A DNA stretch of 64,000 nucleotides from Phytobacter diazotrophicus (GTDB lineage: Bacteria > Pseudomonadota > Gammaproteobacteria > Enterobacterales > Enterobacteriaceae): positions 35,980 to 99,979 of the forward strand of contig SMDE01000017.1 of the NCBI GenBank assembly GCA_004346725.1, written 5' to 3'. This document shows, piece after piece, positions 31,449 to 41,746 of the stretch (position 1 is its first letter; each line of letters starts with the position of its first letter). A program made the translations under genes and the position numbers. A model generated the notes under the pieces. It ran no database searches. It was not told the origin of the DNA and saw only the letters and a list, made by a program, of their open reading frames with translations.

Positions 31449-32083
31449 GATTTCGCCGCCTTGATAAGCATGGTTCTGACCGGGAACCAGTTCGCCCCCA
31501 GGTACTGTTCCGACTGACGAATTAATCCGTCTTCATCCACCCAGTAACGGTTGCGCCAGTGGGTCTGGTCCGTCGTAATCTCTTCATCAAGAATGCGCAC
31601 ATGCGTGGATTCGCTGCCCAGCGTGACCGAGTCAGAGCCATTCCAGTGGAAGACCGAGCGCGCCGTCGCGTAACGCACCTGTTTGTGCTCCGTCCAGCCC
31701 ATCGTGCGGGTCCAGCTCGCGCCGTCGATAATTTGATTCGGGTTGGCTAACGGGTCTGCCGCCAGGTTATTCACCTCCAGCAGGTTGTCGCCGTTGGTCA
31801 GAGTTTTCACAATGCGATAATGCTGTGTAACGAAAATGGCCTGATCCTGCGTTGCCCATTTCTGCAGCCCGTCTTCTGAGAAGGCGAGCACAACGAAGAG
31901 CTGCGGCCCGCCATTGAGCCGCACATACTGGCTGGCGTAGGGCATATTTTGGATTTCGTCATCGGTTAACTGGACGCCCGGCGTGCCGAACACGCTATTC
32001 CAGAGCGAATAGCCCAGCCCTTTCGTGGTGGATGAACAGGCCTGAATCAGCAGGCAAATCAGGATGATCGCGGGTCGCTTCAC
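31445..32083 (-). CDS. yjbF: YjbF, lipoprotein of the exopolysaccharide operon (GfcB-like)
   Basis: 212-residue lipoprotein: signal peptide with lipobox LIQAC-SS (cysteine at 16). GfcB/YjbF family; conserved WNSVFGTPGVQLTDDEIQNMPYAS, GWTEHKQVRYATARSVFHWNGSD and QSEQYLGANWFPVRT. Ser at position +2 of the mature protein predicts outer-membrane sorting. Second gene of yjbEFGH. Confidence 0.94.
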   Translation of the reverse strand: MKRPAIILICLLIQACSSTTKGLGYSLWNSVFGTPGVQLTDDEIQNMPYASQYVRLNGGPQLFVVLAFSEDGLQKWATQDQAIFVTQHYRIVKTLTNGDNLLEVNNLAADPLANPNQIIDGASWTRTMGWTEHKQVRYATARSVFHWNGSDSVTLGSESTHVRILDEEITTDQTHWRNRYWVDEDGLIRQSEQYLGANWFPVRTMLIKAAKS

Positions 32084-32148
32084 GACTCTTCTCCAGAGGG
32101 GGACGAAATAACCACACCGAAGTGTGGTTATGATTAAAGTACTCGCCG

Positions 32149-32391
32149 TTATTGAGTACTGGTGGTCGTGGTGGTCGTGGTTCCGGTATTGGAACCATCA
32201 CCGCCACCGGTTGCCGCAAGGGCAACACCTACCGCGGAACTTACGGTGCTGACGCTGGTTGCTGAGGAGCTACCCGCAGAAACTGTCGTCGCTGCCGACC
32301 CTGCCGCGTCACCGACTTCAATCGGTGCCGCAAAAGCAGAACTCGCCGCAAGCGCGGTAATGGCAAAAATGCCATACAGTGCTTTTTTCAT
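32149..32391 (-). CDS. yjbE: YjbE, small secreted Gly/Thr/Ser-rich protein (GfcA-like)
   Basis: 80-residue protein with signal peptide (1-21, [21 protein letters not shown]) and low-complexity mature part with alternating Ala/Ser/Val then GGGDGSNTG and a run of threonines at the end. Matches E. coli YjbE nearly residue for residue. First gene of yjbEFGH, 65 bases before yjbF. Its promoter must lie in the 32392-32700 gap, which is AT-rich and without other genes. Confidence 0.93.
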   Translation of the reverse strand: MKKALYGIFAITALAASSAFAAPIEVGDAAGSAATTVSAGSSSATSVSTVSSAVGVALAATGGGDGSNTGTTTTTTTSTQ

Positions 32392-32715
32392 ATCAATTTC
32401 CCTTCATTGAATGAATGGAGATTTGCCTGAAAATAAACAGGCGAGAACGAGTATACACAACTAAAGCAGGCTATTTGTCGAATGGGAAACGCAGCGGGAA
32501 GTTTTAAGAAAATTGGATAAAAACGATAAACTGCCGATACTAATTTAATATAAAATCATTATATTTCATTTATTTACAATTACAGAAACAACCTGGAAGT
32601 ATACGTAACATCTGAAAATAACACTGAGGAATTAACCGGATATTCTGTTTTTTCAGAATAACCTCATAATGAAGAATTATGTCGACGCCGGAACAACAAG
32701 AATTATCCGATAATA

Positions 32716-32741
32716 AAATGCCGACGTTATGTCGGCATTTT
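32716..32741. terminator. Terminator after pgi (stem usable in both directions)
   Basis: AAAATGCCGAC-gttat-GTCGGCATTTTAATTT; on the minus strand the stem is followed by TTTTATTATC. It ends pgi transcription and insulates yjbEFGH; the rest of 32392-32779 shows only AT-rich promoter-like sequence. Confidence 0.8.
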
Positions 32742-32779
32742 AATTTGCGTATTTCGCTCATCCTTACCGATGAACGATA

Positions 32780-34525
<1,746 letters not shown>

Positions 34526-34650
34526 CTAAAACAGCCTTTTTTACGCGATAAATATGTCTAACATAAGACGTTTTTCTAATCGATTCGTCTGCATGAAAAA
34601 TCCGCATAATCGTAGCATTGACAGCGGTGCCGCTAGCCTTTATTTATTAG

Positions 34651-34868
34651 GGCGCTACCCGCGCGTGCGCGGGCCAGAAGAGGCGCGTTACCCAGGTACG
34701 GTGTTGGAAGAGCCAATCTAAAGAAAACACCTGAGGGGGAGTAACGCCGAGGTGGTGAAGTGCATGGCGGCATTCATCATCGGCTACAGGGGCTGAATCC
34801 CTTGAGTTGTCACCAGAAACGTTCGCAGTCGGGCGTTTCACAAGTGGTGGAGCACTTCTGGGTGTAAT
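34651..34868 (+). ncRNA. Lysine riboswitch (L box) of lysC
   Basis: The leader contains the conserved L-box blocks in order: GAAGAGGCGCGTTACCCAGGTA, GCCAATCTAAAG, CACCTGAGGGGGAGTAACGCCGAGGTG, the CATCATCGGCTACAGGGGCTGAATCCC stem and CACCAGAAACGTTCGC-agtcgGGCGTTTC, ending with GTGGTGGAGCACTTCTGGGTG. Binds L-lysine and represses lysC by blocking its ribosome site and promoting RNA decay in E. coli. The layout and bases match the E. coli lysC leader closely. Confidence 0.95.
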
Positions 34869-34979
34869 CGTAGTTGTCTTTTGCTCTGCGCCTACCCCTT
34901 TTCGCTCTTCCCTTGTGCCATGGCTGAATAATTTTGTCTGACGTCACACGCCAGGCTTCCCTGACACGAGGTTATAACA

Positions 34980-36341
34980 ATGAGTCACTCCGTTTCCCCG
35001 CTCGTCGTCGCCAAATTCGGCGGTACCAGCGTGGCAAATTTTGATGCAATGAACCACAGTGCGGACGTGGTCCTTTCCGATGCGAGCGTACGTCTGGTCG
35101 TGCTTTCCGCCTCTGCCGGTATTACCAATTTGCTGGTCGCGCTTGCCGAAGGGCTTGAGGCTAGTGAGCGTTTCGTTAAGCTCGATGCGATTCGCAAAAT
35201 TCAGTTCGATATTCTGGAGCGTCTGGCGAATCCAAACGTTATTCGCGAAGAGATCGAACGTCTGCTGGAAAATATCACCACTCTGGCAGAAGCCGCTTCG
35301 CTGGCGACCTCTAATGCATTGACCGATGAGCTGGTCAGCCACGGCGAACTGATGTCCACCCTGTTGTTTGTTGAAATTCTGCGTGAACGCAATGTGCAGG
35401 CGCAGTGGTTTGACGTGCGTAAAGTGATGCGTACGAACGATCGCTTTGGCCGCGCCGAGCCCGATGTGGCAGCCCTGTCAGAACTGGCGACCCAGCAGCT
35501 TGCGCCGCGCCTGGCCGATACCATCGTTATTACGCAGGGCTTTATTGGCAGTGAAGCGAAAGGCCGTACGACCACGCTGGGACGTGGCGGTAGTGACTAC
35601 ACCGCCGCGCTGCTCGGCGAAGCGCTGCATGCGACCCGCGTTGATATCTGGACCGATGTCCCCGGCATTTACACCACCGACCCGCGCGTAGTGCCTGCCG
35701 CCAAACGCATTGACGAAATTGCCTTTGAAGAAGCGGCTGAGATGGCGACATTCGGCGCGAAAGTTCTGCACCCGGCAACCTTGCTGCCTGCCGTTCGTAG
35801 CGATATCCCGGTGTTTGTCGGCTCCAGCAAAGATCCCAAAGCCGGCGGTACACTGGTGTGCAACAAAACCAGTAACCCGCCGCTGTTCCGCGCGCTGGCG
35901 TTACGTCGCAGGCAGACATTGTTGACGCTACATAGCCTGAATATGCTGCACTCCCGTGGCTTCCTGGCGGAGGTGTTCGGCATTCTGGCGCGCCACAGCA
36001 TTTCGGTTGACCTGATCACCACCTCGGAGGTGAGCGTGGCGCTGACGCTGGATACCACCGGGTCCACATCAACCGGCGATACGTTGCTCACGCAGGGTCT
36101 GCTGACCGAGCTTTCGTCACTCTGTCGTGTGGAAGTGGAAGAGAACCTCGCGCTGATAGCGATAATTGGTAATGACCTGTCGAAAGCCTGCGGTGTTGGC
36201 AAAGAGGTCTTCGGCGTGCTGGACCCGTTCAATATCCGCATGATTTGCTACGGCGCGTCCAGCCACAACCTCTGTTTCCTGGTGCCGGGCGCCGAAGCTG
36301 AGCAGGTGGTGCAGAAGCTGCATCATAATTTGTTCGAGTAA
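34980..36341 (+). CDS. lysC: Lysine-sensitive aspartokinase III LysC
   Basis: Aspartate kinase, entry to the lysine/threonine/methionine pathway, inhibited by lysine. 453 residues (E. coli 449; four extra mostly in the segment near residue 295). Kinase motif VVAKFGGTSVANFDAM at the N-terminus, GRGGSDYTAALLGEAL and DIWTDVPGIYTTDPR later, then two ACT domains (about 315-385 and 395-453, with the FGILARHSISVDLITTSEVSVALTLD lysine-binding region). Leader carries the L box at 34651-34868. Confidence 0.97.
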   Translation: MSHSVSPLVVAKFGGTSVANFDAMNHSADVVLSDASVRLVVLSASAGITNLLVALAEGLEASERFVKLDAIRKIQFDILERLANPNVIREEIERLLENITTLAEAASLATSNALTDELVSHGELMSTLLFVEILRERNVQAQWFDVRKVMRTNDRFGRAEPDVAALSELATQQLAPRLADTIVITQGFIGSEAKGRTTTLGRGGSDYTAALLGEALHATRVDIWTDVPGIYTTDPRVVPAAKRIDEIAFEEAAEMATFGAKVLHPATLLPAVRSDIPVFVGSSKDPKAGGTLVCNKTSNPPLFRALALRRRQTLLTLHSLNMLHSRGFLAEVFGILARHSISVDLITTSEVSVALTLDTTGSTSTGDTLLTQGLLTELSSLCRVEVEENLALIAIIGNDLSKACGVGKEVFGVLDPFNIRMICYGASSHNLCFLVPGAEAEQVVQKLHHNLFE

Positions 36342-36354
36342 TCGCAGACGTTGT

Positions 36355-36428
36355 TTCCCCGGTGGCGCTGCGCTTACCGGGGCTACGGACTGCGTCTACG
36401 CCGCCATCCGGGGCAACCGTAATTTACC
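36355..36428. repeat. REP elements between lysC and the nucleotidyltransferase
   Basis: CCCCGGTGGCGCTGCGCTTACCGGGGCTAC, then GCCGCCATCCGGGGCAACCG, then a third partial TTACCGGGCCTAC. They lie between convergent 3' ends of lysC and the rtc operon. Confidence 0.75.
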
Positions 36429-36432
36429 GGGC

Positions 36433-37224
36433 CTACATCTGCCCCATGACCGTCCGGTACAACATTGCGTCCAACGTCCTGACGTCGCCTTCCCGGCTCT
36501 CCGGTAACGCGGGGGGAATGGTTCCCCTTTCGATCTCGGCTGCGATAAACGCATGTAAACGTGGCAGACGCTGGCCGTATTCCGCTTCTCCTGCACGCTG
36601 CTTACGTGCCAGCAATTCAGCGATCTCCTGACGCAATGGCGCATCCAGCTCGCTTCCGGCCAGCAGTTCGGCAAAGCGCATTGGCGGCACACCTTTTCCC
36701 GCCTCTACCCAACGCACCGCCAGCAATGGGCGCAGCACATAAAAGTATTTCTTTAACCGCACCTCATCGCCCTGCAAATAGCTGTGAAAGTTTCGGCGGG
36801 CCATCGAGTAGTAATGCCAGCGGGCCCGCACGGCGGAAAACCATTTCGGCATCTCCGCCTTAAGCGCACAGACGGTAGCATCGTCTTGCTGATAGACCAC
36901 CGGTGAATCCAGCCACTCGATCAGGGTTGGGTTTGCGCTTTTCAGTAAGCCTAAGGCTTTACGCCACTCCCAACCGCTCACGTCCAGCTCATCATCGATG
37001 GGCAGTTCGATCACGTCACGCGGCGCCTCTACGCGCAGATACCACTCCGGCGGATGCACATATAAAAAACGCACATCGTAGTCGCTGTCCGGCGAGGCAA
37101 AGCCCCAGCCACGGCTGCCGGATTCGCAGGCGTACAGCACTCTGACACCGTAACGCTGCTCCACCTCTTTTAATTGCTGCCGCACGCGTTCACGCATTGC
37201 GGCATCCACTCCGCTATAAGACAT
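36433..37224 (-). CDS. RlaP-type nucleotidyltransferase (RNA repair, Pol-beta family)
   Basis: 263-residue polymerase-beta-type nucleotidyltransferase of the YcgL/RlaP (PF10127) group, associated with RNA-repair operons. The nucleotidyl-transfer motif is CESGSRGWGFASPDSDYDVRF (G-S-R-G then two Asp, about residues 33-53), with the third carboxylate expected near VIELPIDDELDVSG. Downstream block KKYFYVLRPLLAVRWVE is typical. Third gene of the slipin-rtcB operon, 5 bases after rtcB. By context it may add nucleotides to RNA ends before or after RtcB ligation; this activity is inferred. Confidence 0.85.
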   Translation of the reverse strand: MSYSGVDAAMRERVRQQLKEVEQRYGVRVLYACESGSRGWGFASPDSDYDVRFLYVHPPEWYLRVEAPRDVIELPIDDELDVSGWEWRKALGLLKSANPTLIEWLDSPVVYQQDDATVCALKAEMPKWFSAVRARWHYYSMARRNFHSYLQGDEVRLKKYFYVLRPLLAVRWVEAGKGVPPMRFAELLAGSELDAPLRQEIAELLARKQRAGEAEYGQRLPRLHAFIAAEIERGTIPPALPESREGDVRTLDAMLYRTVMGQM

Positions 37225-37229
37225 CTCAT

Positions 37230-38456
37230 TTATCCTTTTACACAGACCACCTGACGTAAAGTGTGGACAATCTCCACCAGCGACGCCTGCGCCGCCATTA
37301 CCGCGTCGATATCTTTATAAGCCATCGGGATTTCATCAATCACGTCGCTATCTTTACGACACTCAACGTGCGCAGTCGCCCGAATCTGGTCATCAACGGT
37401 AAAGCGCTTTTTCGCAGCCGTACGGCTCATCGTGCGCCCTGCGCCGTGGCTACAGGAGCAGAAACTCTCTTCATTTCCCAACCCACGCACGATAAAGCTT
37501 TTCGCCCCCATCGAACCGGGAATAATCCCCATCTGGCCCTTTTGCGCCGAGACCGCGCCTTTGCGCGTCACCAGCACCTCTTCGCCAAAATGGGTCTCTT
37601 TTTGCACGTAGTTATGGTGGCAATTCACCGCTTCCTGCTGGGTCATAAACGGTTTTGTCACGATGCGCGACAGCGCCGCCAGTACGCGCGACATCATCAC
37701 TTCCCGGTTATGACGGGCAAAATCCTGCGCCCACGACACGGCTTCCATATAGTCGTCATAGTGTTTACTTCCCTCTTTGAAATAGGCCAGGTTTTTATCC
37801 GGCAGGTTCGCAATATGCTGCTGCATATCCTGTTGGGCCAGCGTGATAAACAGCGTACCAATGGCGTTACCCACGCCGCGCGAACCGCTATGTAACATCA
37901 CCCACACGCGCTGCTGCTCATCCAGGCAGATTTCAATAAAATGGTTACCCGTCCCCAGTGTTCCCAGGTGCTGATAATTATTGGTTTTCAACAACTGCGG
38001 ATAGTTATCCGTCAGACGTTTAAACCGCGCCGCCAGCATTGACCAGTGGTTATCCACTTCTTGCGGCGGCGTTTCCCATGCGCCTTTATCACGCCCGGAA
38101 CGGGTACTGGTGCGTCCGTGCGGTACCGCCTGTTCGATTGCGCTGCGAAGCCCGCTCAGGTTATCGGGCAGATCGCTTGCCACCAGCGAGGTGCGTACGG
38201 CGATCATCCCACAACCAATATCCACGCCGACCGCCGCCGGAATAATGGCCCCTTTGGTTGGGATCACACTGCCGATGGTAGAACCTTTACCGAGATGAAC
38301 ATCCGGCATCACCGCCAGATGCTGAAAAATAAACGGCATCTTCGCGGTGTTCTGCAACTGTTCACGCGCCTCTGGCTCGACCGGGACCCCGTGCGTCCAC
38401 ATTTTTATCGGCGCACTATTCTGCGCCGTCAGCAGTTGAAATTCGTTATGCTGCAT
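37230..38456 (-). CDS. rtcB: RNA-splicing ligase RtcB
   Basis: GTP- and Mn-dependent ligase joining 2',3'-cyclic phosphate or 3'-phosphate to 5'-OH RNA ends. 408 residues as in E. coli. Metal and GMP sites are visible: PDVHLGKGSTIGSVIPT, GVDIGCGM, GTLGTGNHFIE, MLHSGSRGVGNAIG, SMGAKSFIVRGLGNEESFCSCSHGAGR (the guanylylated His is in SHGAGR). Middle gene of a tight three-gene operon (4 and 5 bases to neighbours). The usual partner rtcA (RNA cyclase) is not found in the window. Confidence 0.97.
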   Translation of the reverse strand: MQHNEFQLLTAQNSAPIKMWTHGVPVEPEAREQLQNTAKMPFIFQHLAVMPDVHLGKGSTIGSVIPTKGAIIPAAVGVDIGCGMIAVRTSLVASDLPDNLSGLRSAIEQAVPHGRTSTRSGRDKGAWETPPQEVDNHWSMLAARFKRLTDNYPQLLKTNNYQHLGTLGTGNHFIEICLDEQQRVWVMLHSGSRGVGNAIGTLFITLAQQDMQQHIANLPDKNLAYFKEGSKHYDDYMEAVSWAQDFARHNREVMMSRVLAALSRIVTKPFMTQQEAVNCHHNYVQKETHFGEEVLVTRKGAVSAQKGQMGIIPGSMGAKSFIVRGLGNEESFCSCSHGAGRTMSRTAAKKRFTVDDQIRATAHVECRKDSDVIDEIPMAYKDIDAVMAAQASLVEIVHTLRQVVCVKG

Positions 38457-38460
38457 TTGA

Positions 38461-39585
38461 TTATCCTTTAATACTCACCAGTCCATTCAGGACGTTATCG
38501 AGGCCACCGAATACCGAGATTTTATCGATACGTTCAGCCACTCTTTCCAGCGTTTCCAGCTCTTTTAAGCGCAGGGCTACCGGGTTGTTCTCCATCACCT
38601 TCGCGGTGTTCAGCAGTGAACGGGTCGCCGCCGTCTCCTCACGCCGACGAATCACATTCGCCTGCGCCGATTTTTCTGCTTCTATCAGTTTCGACAGAAT
38701 CGTTTTCATATCGCCCGGTAGCACGATGTCACGCACGCCCAGCGAGGCGACATCCATACCAAAGGAAGCCATGCGGGTTTTCACCTGGGCACTGACCACC
38801 TCATCGATGATCTGCTTATCTTCCAGCAGTTCGTCCAGCGTACGGGTCCCTACCGCTTCGCGCAGGGCAAACTGCAATTCGCGATACAGGTGGTCCAGCG
38901 GTTTGGTTAACTGGCTGAACGCCTGTAATACATCGCTGTATTGCCAGTTCGCGCCCAGGTTGATGCGCAGGTTCACTTTGTCTTTGGTCAGAATTTCCTG
39001 GCCGGACACTTCCATCAGTTGCAAGCGCGTATCGACAACGTCGGCATCAACCAGATGGTTCACTTTCCAGTAAGCGCTTAATCCCGGCGGCAACAGAGGT
39101 TGTGTTACGCCATCGATTTTTAAGACACCGACGTGCCATGCCGCGACATTCACCGTCAGTATGGCATCCCGGCCTTTTACTGCTGCGCCGCTTCGCGGCT
39201 GCAACACGGCATTCATGATGCTCTCAGGTACGCGCACATCCCGGGTATCCAGCAATTCCACGCTCAGGCTGCCGTCCTGCCAGAACAGGCGGCGTGACGC
39301 TGGAGGGATAATTTCCACCAGGATACCGTTACGGTAGAGCGCGGCTACATCATGCCCGGCGGTATCGACGGCCAGGCAGTGCGCGTCGACCCATTCAGGT
39401 CTGAAGCGGCGCAAATAATTCGCCAGATCTTCCGCTACATCGCCGCCATTGAGCTCAACGATCGTGACCTCTTGCTTACCAAACCAGGAAAGACGGTGCT
39501 CGCCTGCCTCAAGGATATGTGTGTAATCGCCCGCTTTCACCAGCAGGCCCAATTGTCCCTTACGGATCGTGATTTTCTTATTCAT
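38461..39585 (-). CDS. Slipin / SPFH (Band 7) family protein
   Basis: 374-residue prohibitin-like protein. Sequence begins MNKKITIRKGQLGLLVKAG without a clear transmembrane anchor. The SPFH core spans about residues 130-290 (VNVAAWHVGVLKIDG, LPGDMKTILSKLIEAEKSAQANVIRRREETAATRSLLNTA), ending in the coiled-coil-rich EAEKSAQ helix typical of slipins. First gene after the structured leader; rtcB starts 4 bases beyond its stop. Slipin genes occur next to RtcB in other RtcR-controlled operons; its biochemical role here is unknown, possibly a membrane or ribonucleoprotein scaffold. Confidence 0.88.
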   Translation of the reverse strand: MNKKITIRKGQLGLLVKAGDYTHILEAGEHRLSWFGKQEVTIVELNGGDVAEDLANYLRRFRPEWVDAHCLAVDTAGHDVAALYRNGILVEIIPPASRRLFWQDGSLSVELLDTRDVRVPESIMNAVLQPRSGAAVKGRDAILTVNVAAWHVGVLKIDGVTQPLLPPGLSAYWKVNHLVDADVVDTRLQLMEVSGQEILTKDKVNLRINLGANWQYSDVLQAFSQLTKPLDHLYRELQFALREAVGTRTLDELLEDKQIIDEVVSAQVKTRMASFGMDVASLGVRDIVLPGDMKTILSKLIEAEKSAQANVIRRREETAATRSLLNTAKVMENNPVALRLKELETLERVAERIDKISVFGGLDNVLNGLVSIKG

Positions 39586-39608
39586 TTGTCATCCTTACAT
39601 TTTCACGT

Positions 39609-39882
39609 ACCGGCGCGAATGCAGGATCGGAGCCGGAGGGAAACAGATCCTCACTGCCAGCCTGTTTTGCCTGCGACCCGGAGCCCTTATCGGCGCCGGT
39701 TCATTGCCATCGTTTACCACCCGATGGCGCGTTTACGAACACAACCAGTGTTCACCGGAAAGGTGAGTTGGGAATCGAACCCTCATGGTGTCTCTCTGCT
39801 GACAGAACGCCCCGCGGATAACGTCTTACCGTTCCGGGTGCGCTGGCGGGGCATAATCCCCTGCGTGTTCAGCGTCGTGACG
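39609..39882 (-). ncRNA. Candidate structured, tRNA/Y-RNA-like noncoding RNA in the rtc operon leader
   Basis: Starts about 12 bases after the sigma-54 promoter and runs to 24 bases before the slipin start. Perfect inverted repeats seen on the plus strand: GCCCCGC 39809-39815 with GCGGGGC 39846-39852; GAACAC-aacca-GTGTTC 39737-39753; GCCATCG 39706-39712 with CGATGGC 39722-39728; and three nested stems, 39609-39616/39693-39700 (8 bp, ACCGGCGC with GCGCCGGT), 39621-39625/39670-39674, 39641-39646/39662-39667. Minus strand 39770-39782 reads GGGTTCGATTCCC, a tRNA T-arm-like 13-mer (3-bp stem with 7-base loop). RtcR operons of Salmonella carry Y-like RNAs (YrlA/YrlB) with tRNA-like modules; this one is inferred to be related, not proven. 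The 39586-39608 remainder holds the slipin ribosome site. Confidence 0.55.
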
Positions 39883-39892
39883 TATCAGGTAT

Positions 39893-39908
39893 TGCCAGAA
39901 GTGTGCCA
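39893..39908 (-). promoter_or_regulatory. Sigma-54 promoter of the rtc operon
   Basis: Minus strand TGGCACACTTCTGGCA: TGGCAC-N5-TGGCA with the GG (-24) and GC (-12) doublets at exact spacing. RtcR, the divergent neighbour, is a sigma-54 activator. The stretch to rtcR (39909-40044) is AT-rich and likely holds RtcR sites and the rtcR promoter. Confidence 0.85.
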
Positions 39909-40044
39909 GGTGCTAATAAATGAAAAATAAAAAATTTAATTCATTGATATTTAATCATTTTAAATTTTACGCACTTTGATCGCTTGCTGGTAACACCACG
40001 CGTTTTTTATATTTAGTTATCGTTGTTTATCTTTAAGGATAAAA

Positions 40045-41625
40045 ATGCAAAAGCGCAGAGTGGTAATTGGCGTACTGGGAACGGTGTTGGATAAACGCGG
40101 CAAGCGATCACATCGTTTTCGCAAATGGCGACCAACCGTTGGGTTATGCCAACAGCCGGATTTTCCGGTTGATCGACTGGAGCTGCTCCACCAGCCGCGC
40201 GACGAAGGCATGGCTCAACAACTGGCGGAAGATATCGCGCTCCTTTCACCGCAAACCACTGTGCGCCCTCATACGGTGAATATTCGCGATCCCTGGGATT
40301 TTGAAGAGGTGTACGCCGCGTTTCTGGATTTCGCCAGCCACTACGATTTCGATACGGAAAATGAAGAGTATCTGGTGCATATCACCACCGGCACGCACGT
40401 GGCGCAGATCTGCTGGTTTTTGCTGACGGAGGCCCGCTACCTGCCCGCCAGCCTGCTGCAAACCAGCCCGGCACCGAAAGGGGCTTCTGAGGAGGATGTT
40501 GCCGCCGGCGTTTACTCGGTTATCGATCTCGATTTAAGCCGCTATGCGACCTTAACCAGCCGCTTTCAACGCGAACAACAACAGTCGGTCTCGCTGCTGA
40601 AAGCCGGTATCGATACACGCAATACAACGTTTAATAAGCTCATCGATCAAATTGAACGGGTAGCCTTGCGCTCAACGGCCCCCATTCTTCTCACCGGGCC
40701 TACCGGCGCCGGTAAATCCTTTCTGGCAAAACGTATTTATCAGTTGCGCCAGTCGCGCCACCGCGTCGCAGGTAAACTTGTCGCCGTTAACTGCGCCACA
40801 CTGCGCGGCGATAACGCTATGTCGACCTTGTTTGGGCATGTCAAAGGGGCCTTTACCGGCGCGCTAACGCCGCGAATGGGGCTGCTGCGCGAAGCCGATG
40901 GCGGTGTGCTGTTTCTGGATGAAATCGCTGAACTGGGTCTGGATGAGCAGGCCATGCTGCTGAAAGCCATTGAAGAAAAAACGTTCTTCCCCTTTGGCTC
41001 AGATAAAGAGGTGCACAGTGATTTCCAGCTTATCGCCGGAACGCACCGCGATATGCGCCAGTGGGTGATGGAAGGAAAATTCCGTGAAGATCTTTACGCG
41101 CGTATCAATATGTGGACTTTTGCTCTGCCGGGGCTTGCAGAACGGCGGGAAGATATCGCGCCGAATATTGAATTCGAACTCCAGCGCTTTAGCAGCGAAG
41201 CCCAGACGCACATCCGTTTCGACAAAGACGCACGGGAACGTTATCTGGCATTTGCCTGTTCCGGGCAGGCGCAGTGGCGCGGCAACTTTCGTGAGCTGAG
41301 TTCCTCGATTGCCCGTATGGCGACGCTGGCCGAACAGGGGCGCATTACCCTTTCTATCGCCGACGAAGAAATCAGCCGTTTGCAGCAGGCCTGGCAGACG
41401 CCTTCCGCGCTTCCCCCTTTAGCAGAGGAGGTCGATCTGTTTGACCAACGCCAGTTAGAAACCGTACTGGAGGTTTGTCGTCGTCACCACTCTCTTTCCG
41501 ATGCCGGGCGCGAGTTGTTTGCCGTTTCGCGCCTGAAAAAAGCCAGGCCGAATGATGCTGACCGTCTGCGTAAATACCTCGCTCGCTTCGGTCTGAACTG
41601 GGAAAACGTCCGCCCGGCGACATGA
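40045..41625 (+). CDS. rtcR: RtcR, sigma-54-dependent activator of RNA repair
   Basis: 526-residue regulator. N-terminal RtcR sensor domain of CARF type (about residues 1-185), presumably binding an RNA-derived ligand; AAA+ sigma-54 activation domain with Walker A GPTGAGKS, the sigma-54 contact loop GAFTGA in GHVKGAFTGALTPR, Walker B GGVLFLDEIAEL and sensor REDLYARINMW; short C-terminal DNA-binding helix (SDAGRELFAVSRLKKARPNDADRL). Start ATG at 40045 follows AAGGATAAAA. Divergent from slipin-rtcB-NTase, which it is expected to activate. It is recognisably RtcR but more divergent from E. coli than neighbours. Confidence 0.95.
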   Translation: MQKRRVVIGVLGTVLDKRGKRSHRFRKWRPTVGLCQQPDFPVDRLELLHQPRDEGMAQQLAEDIALLSPQTTVRPHTVNIRDPWDFEEVYAAFLDFASHYDFDTENEEYLVHITTGTHVAQICWFLLTEARYLPASLLQTSPAPKGASEEDVAAGVYSVIDLDLSRYATLTSRFQREQQQSVSLLKAGIDTRNTTFNKLIDQIERVALRSTAPILLTGPTGAGKSFLAKRIYQLRQSRHRVAGKLVAVNCATLRGDNAMSTLFGHVKGAFTGALTPRMGLLREADGGVLFLDEIAELGLDEQAMLLKAIEEKTFFPFGSDKEVHSDFQLIAGTHRDMRQWVMEGKFREDLYARINMWTFALPGLAERREDIAPNIEFELQRFSSEAQTHIRFDKDARERYLAFACSGQAQWRGNFRELSSSIARMATLAEQGRITLSIADEEISRLQQAWQTPSALPPLAEEVDLFDQRQLETVLEVCRRHHSLSDAGRELFAVSRLKKARPNDADRLRKYLARFGLNWENVRPAT

Positions 41626-41683
41626 ATCCTCTTCACCTTAATTTATTCGAATAAAATTTCCTCACGCGATAAACAATACCTAT

Positions 41684-41710
41684 GGCCGGGCTCGAACCCG
41701 GCCTTTTTAT
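41684..41710 (+). terminator. Terminator after rtcR
   Basis: GGCCGGG-ctcgaa-CCCGGCC followed by TTTTTATAAC, 58 bases beyond the rtcR stop. Confidence 0.9.
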
Positions 41711-41746
41711 AACGAAACACAACACAACGCGTTAAAGGAAAACACT

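Noticed and set aside
41684..41703. GGCCGGGCTCGAACCCGGCC resembles a tRNA T arm (GGTTCGAGCC on the minus strand)
   Set aside because: Six-base loop, strong GC stem and a following T run on the plus strand make it a plain terminator after rtcR; no cloverleaf flanks it.
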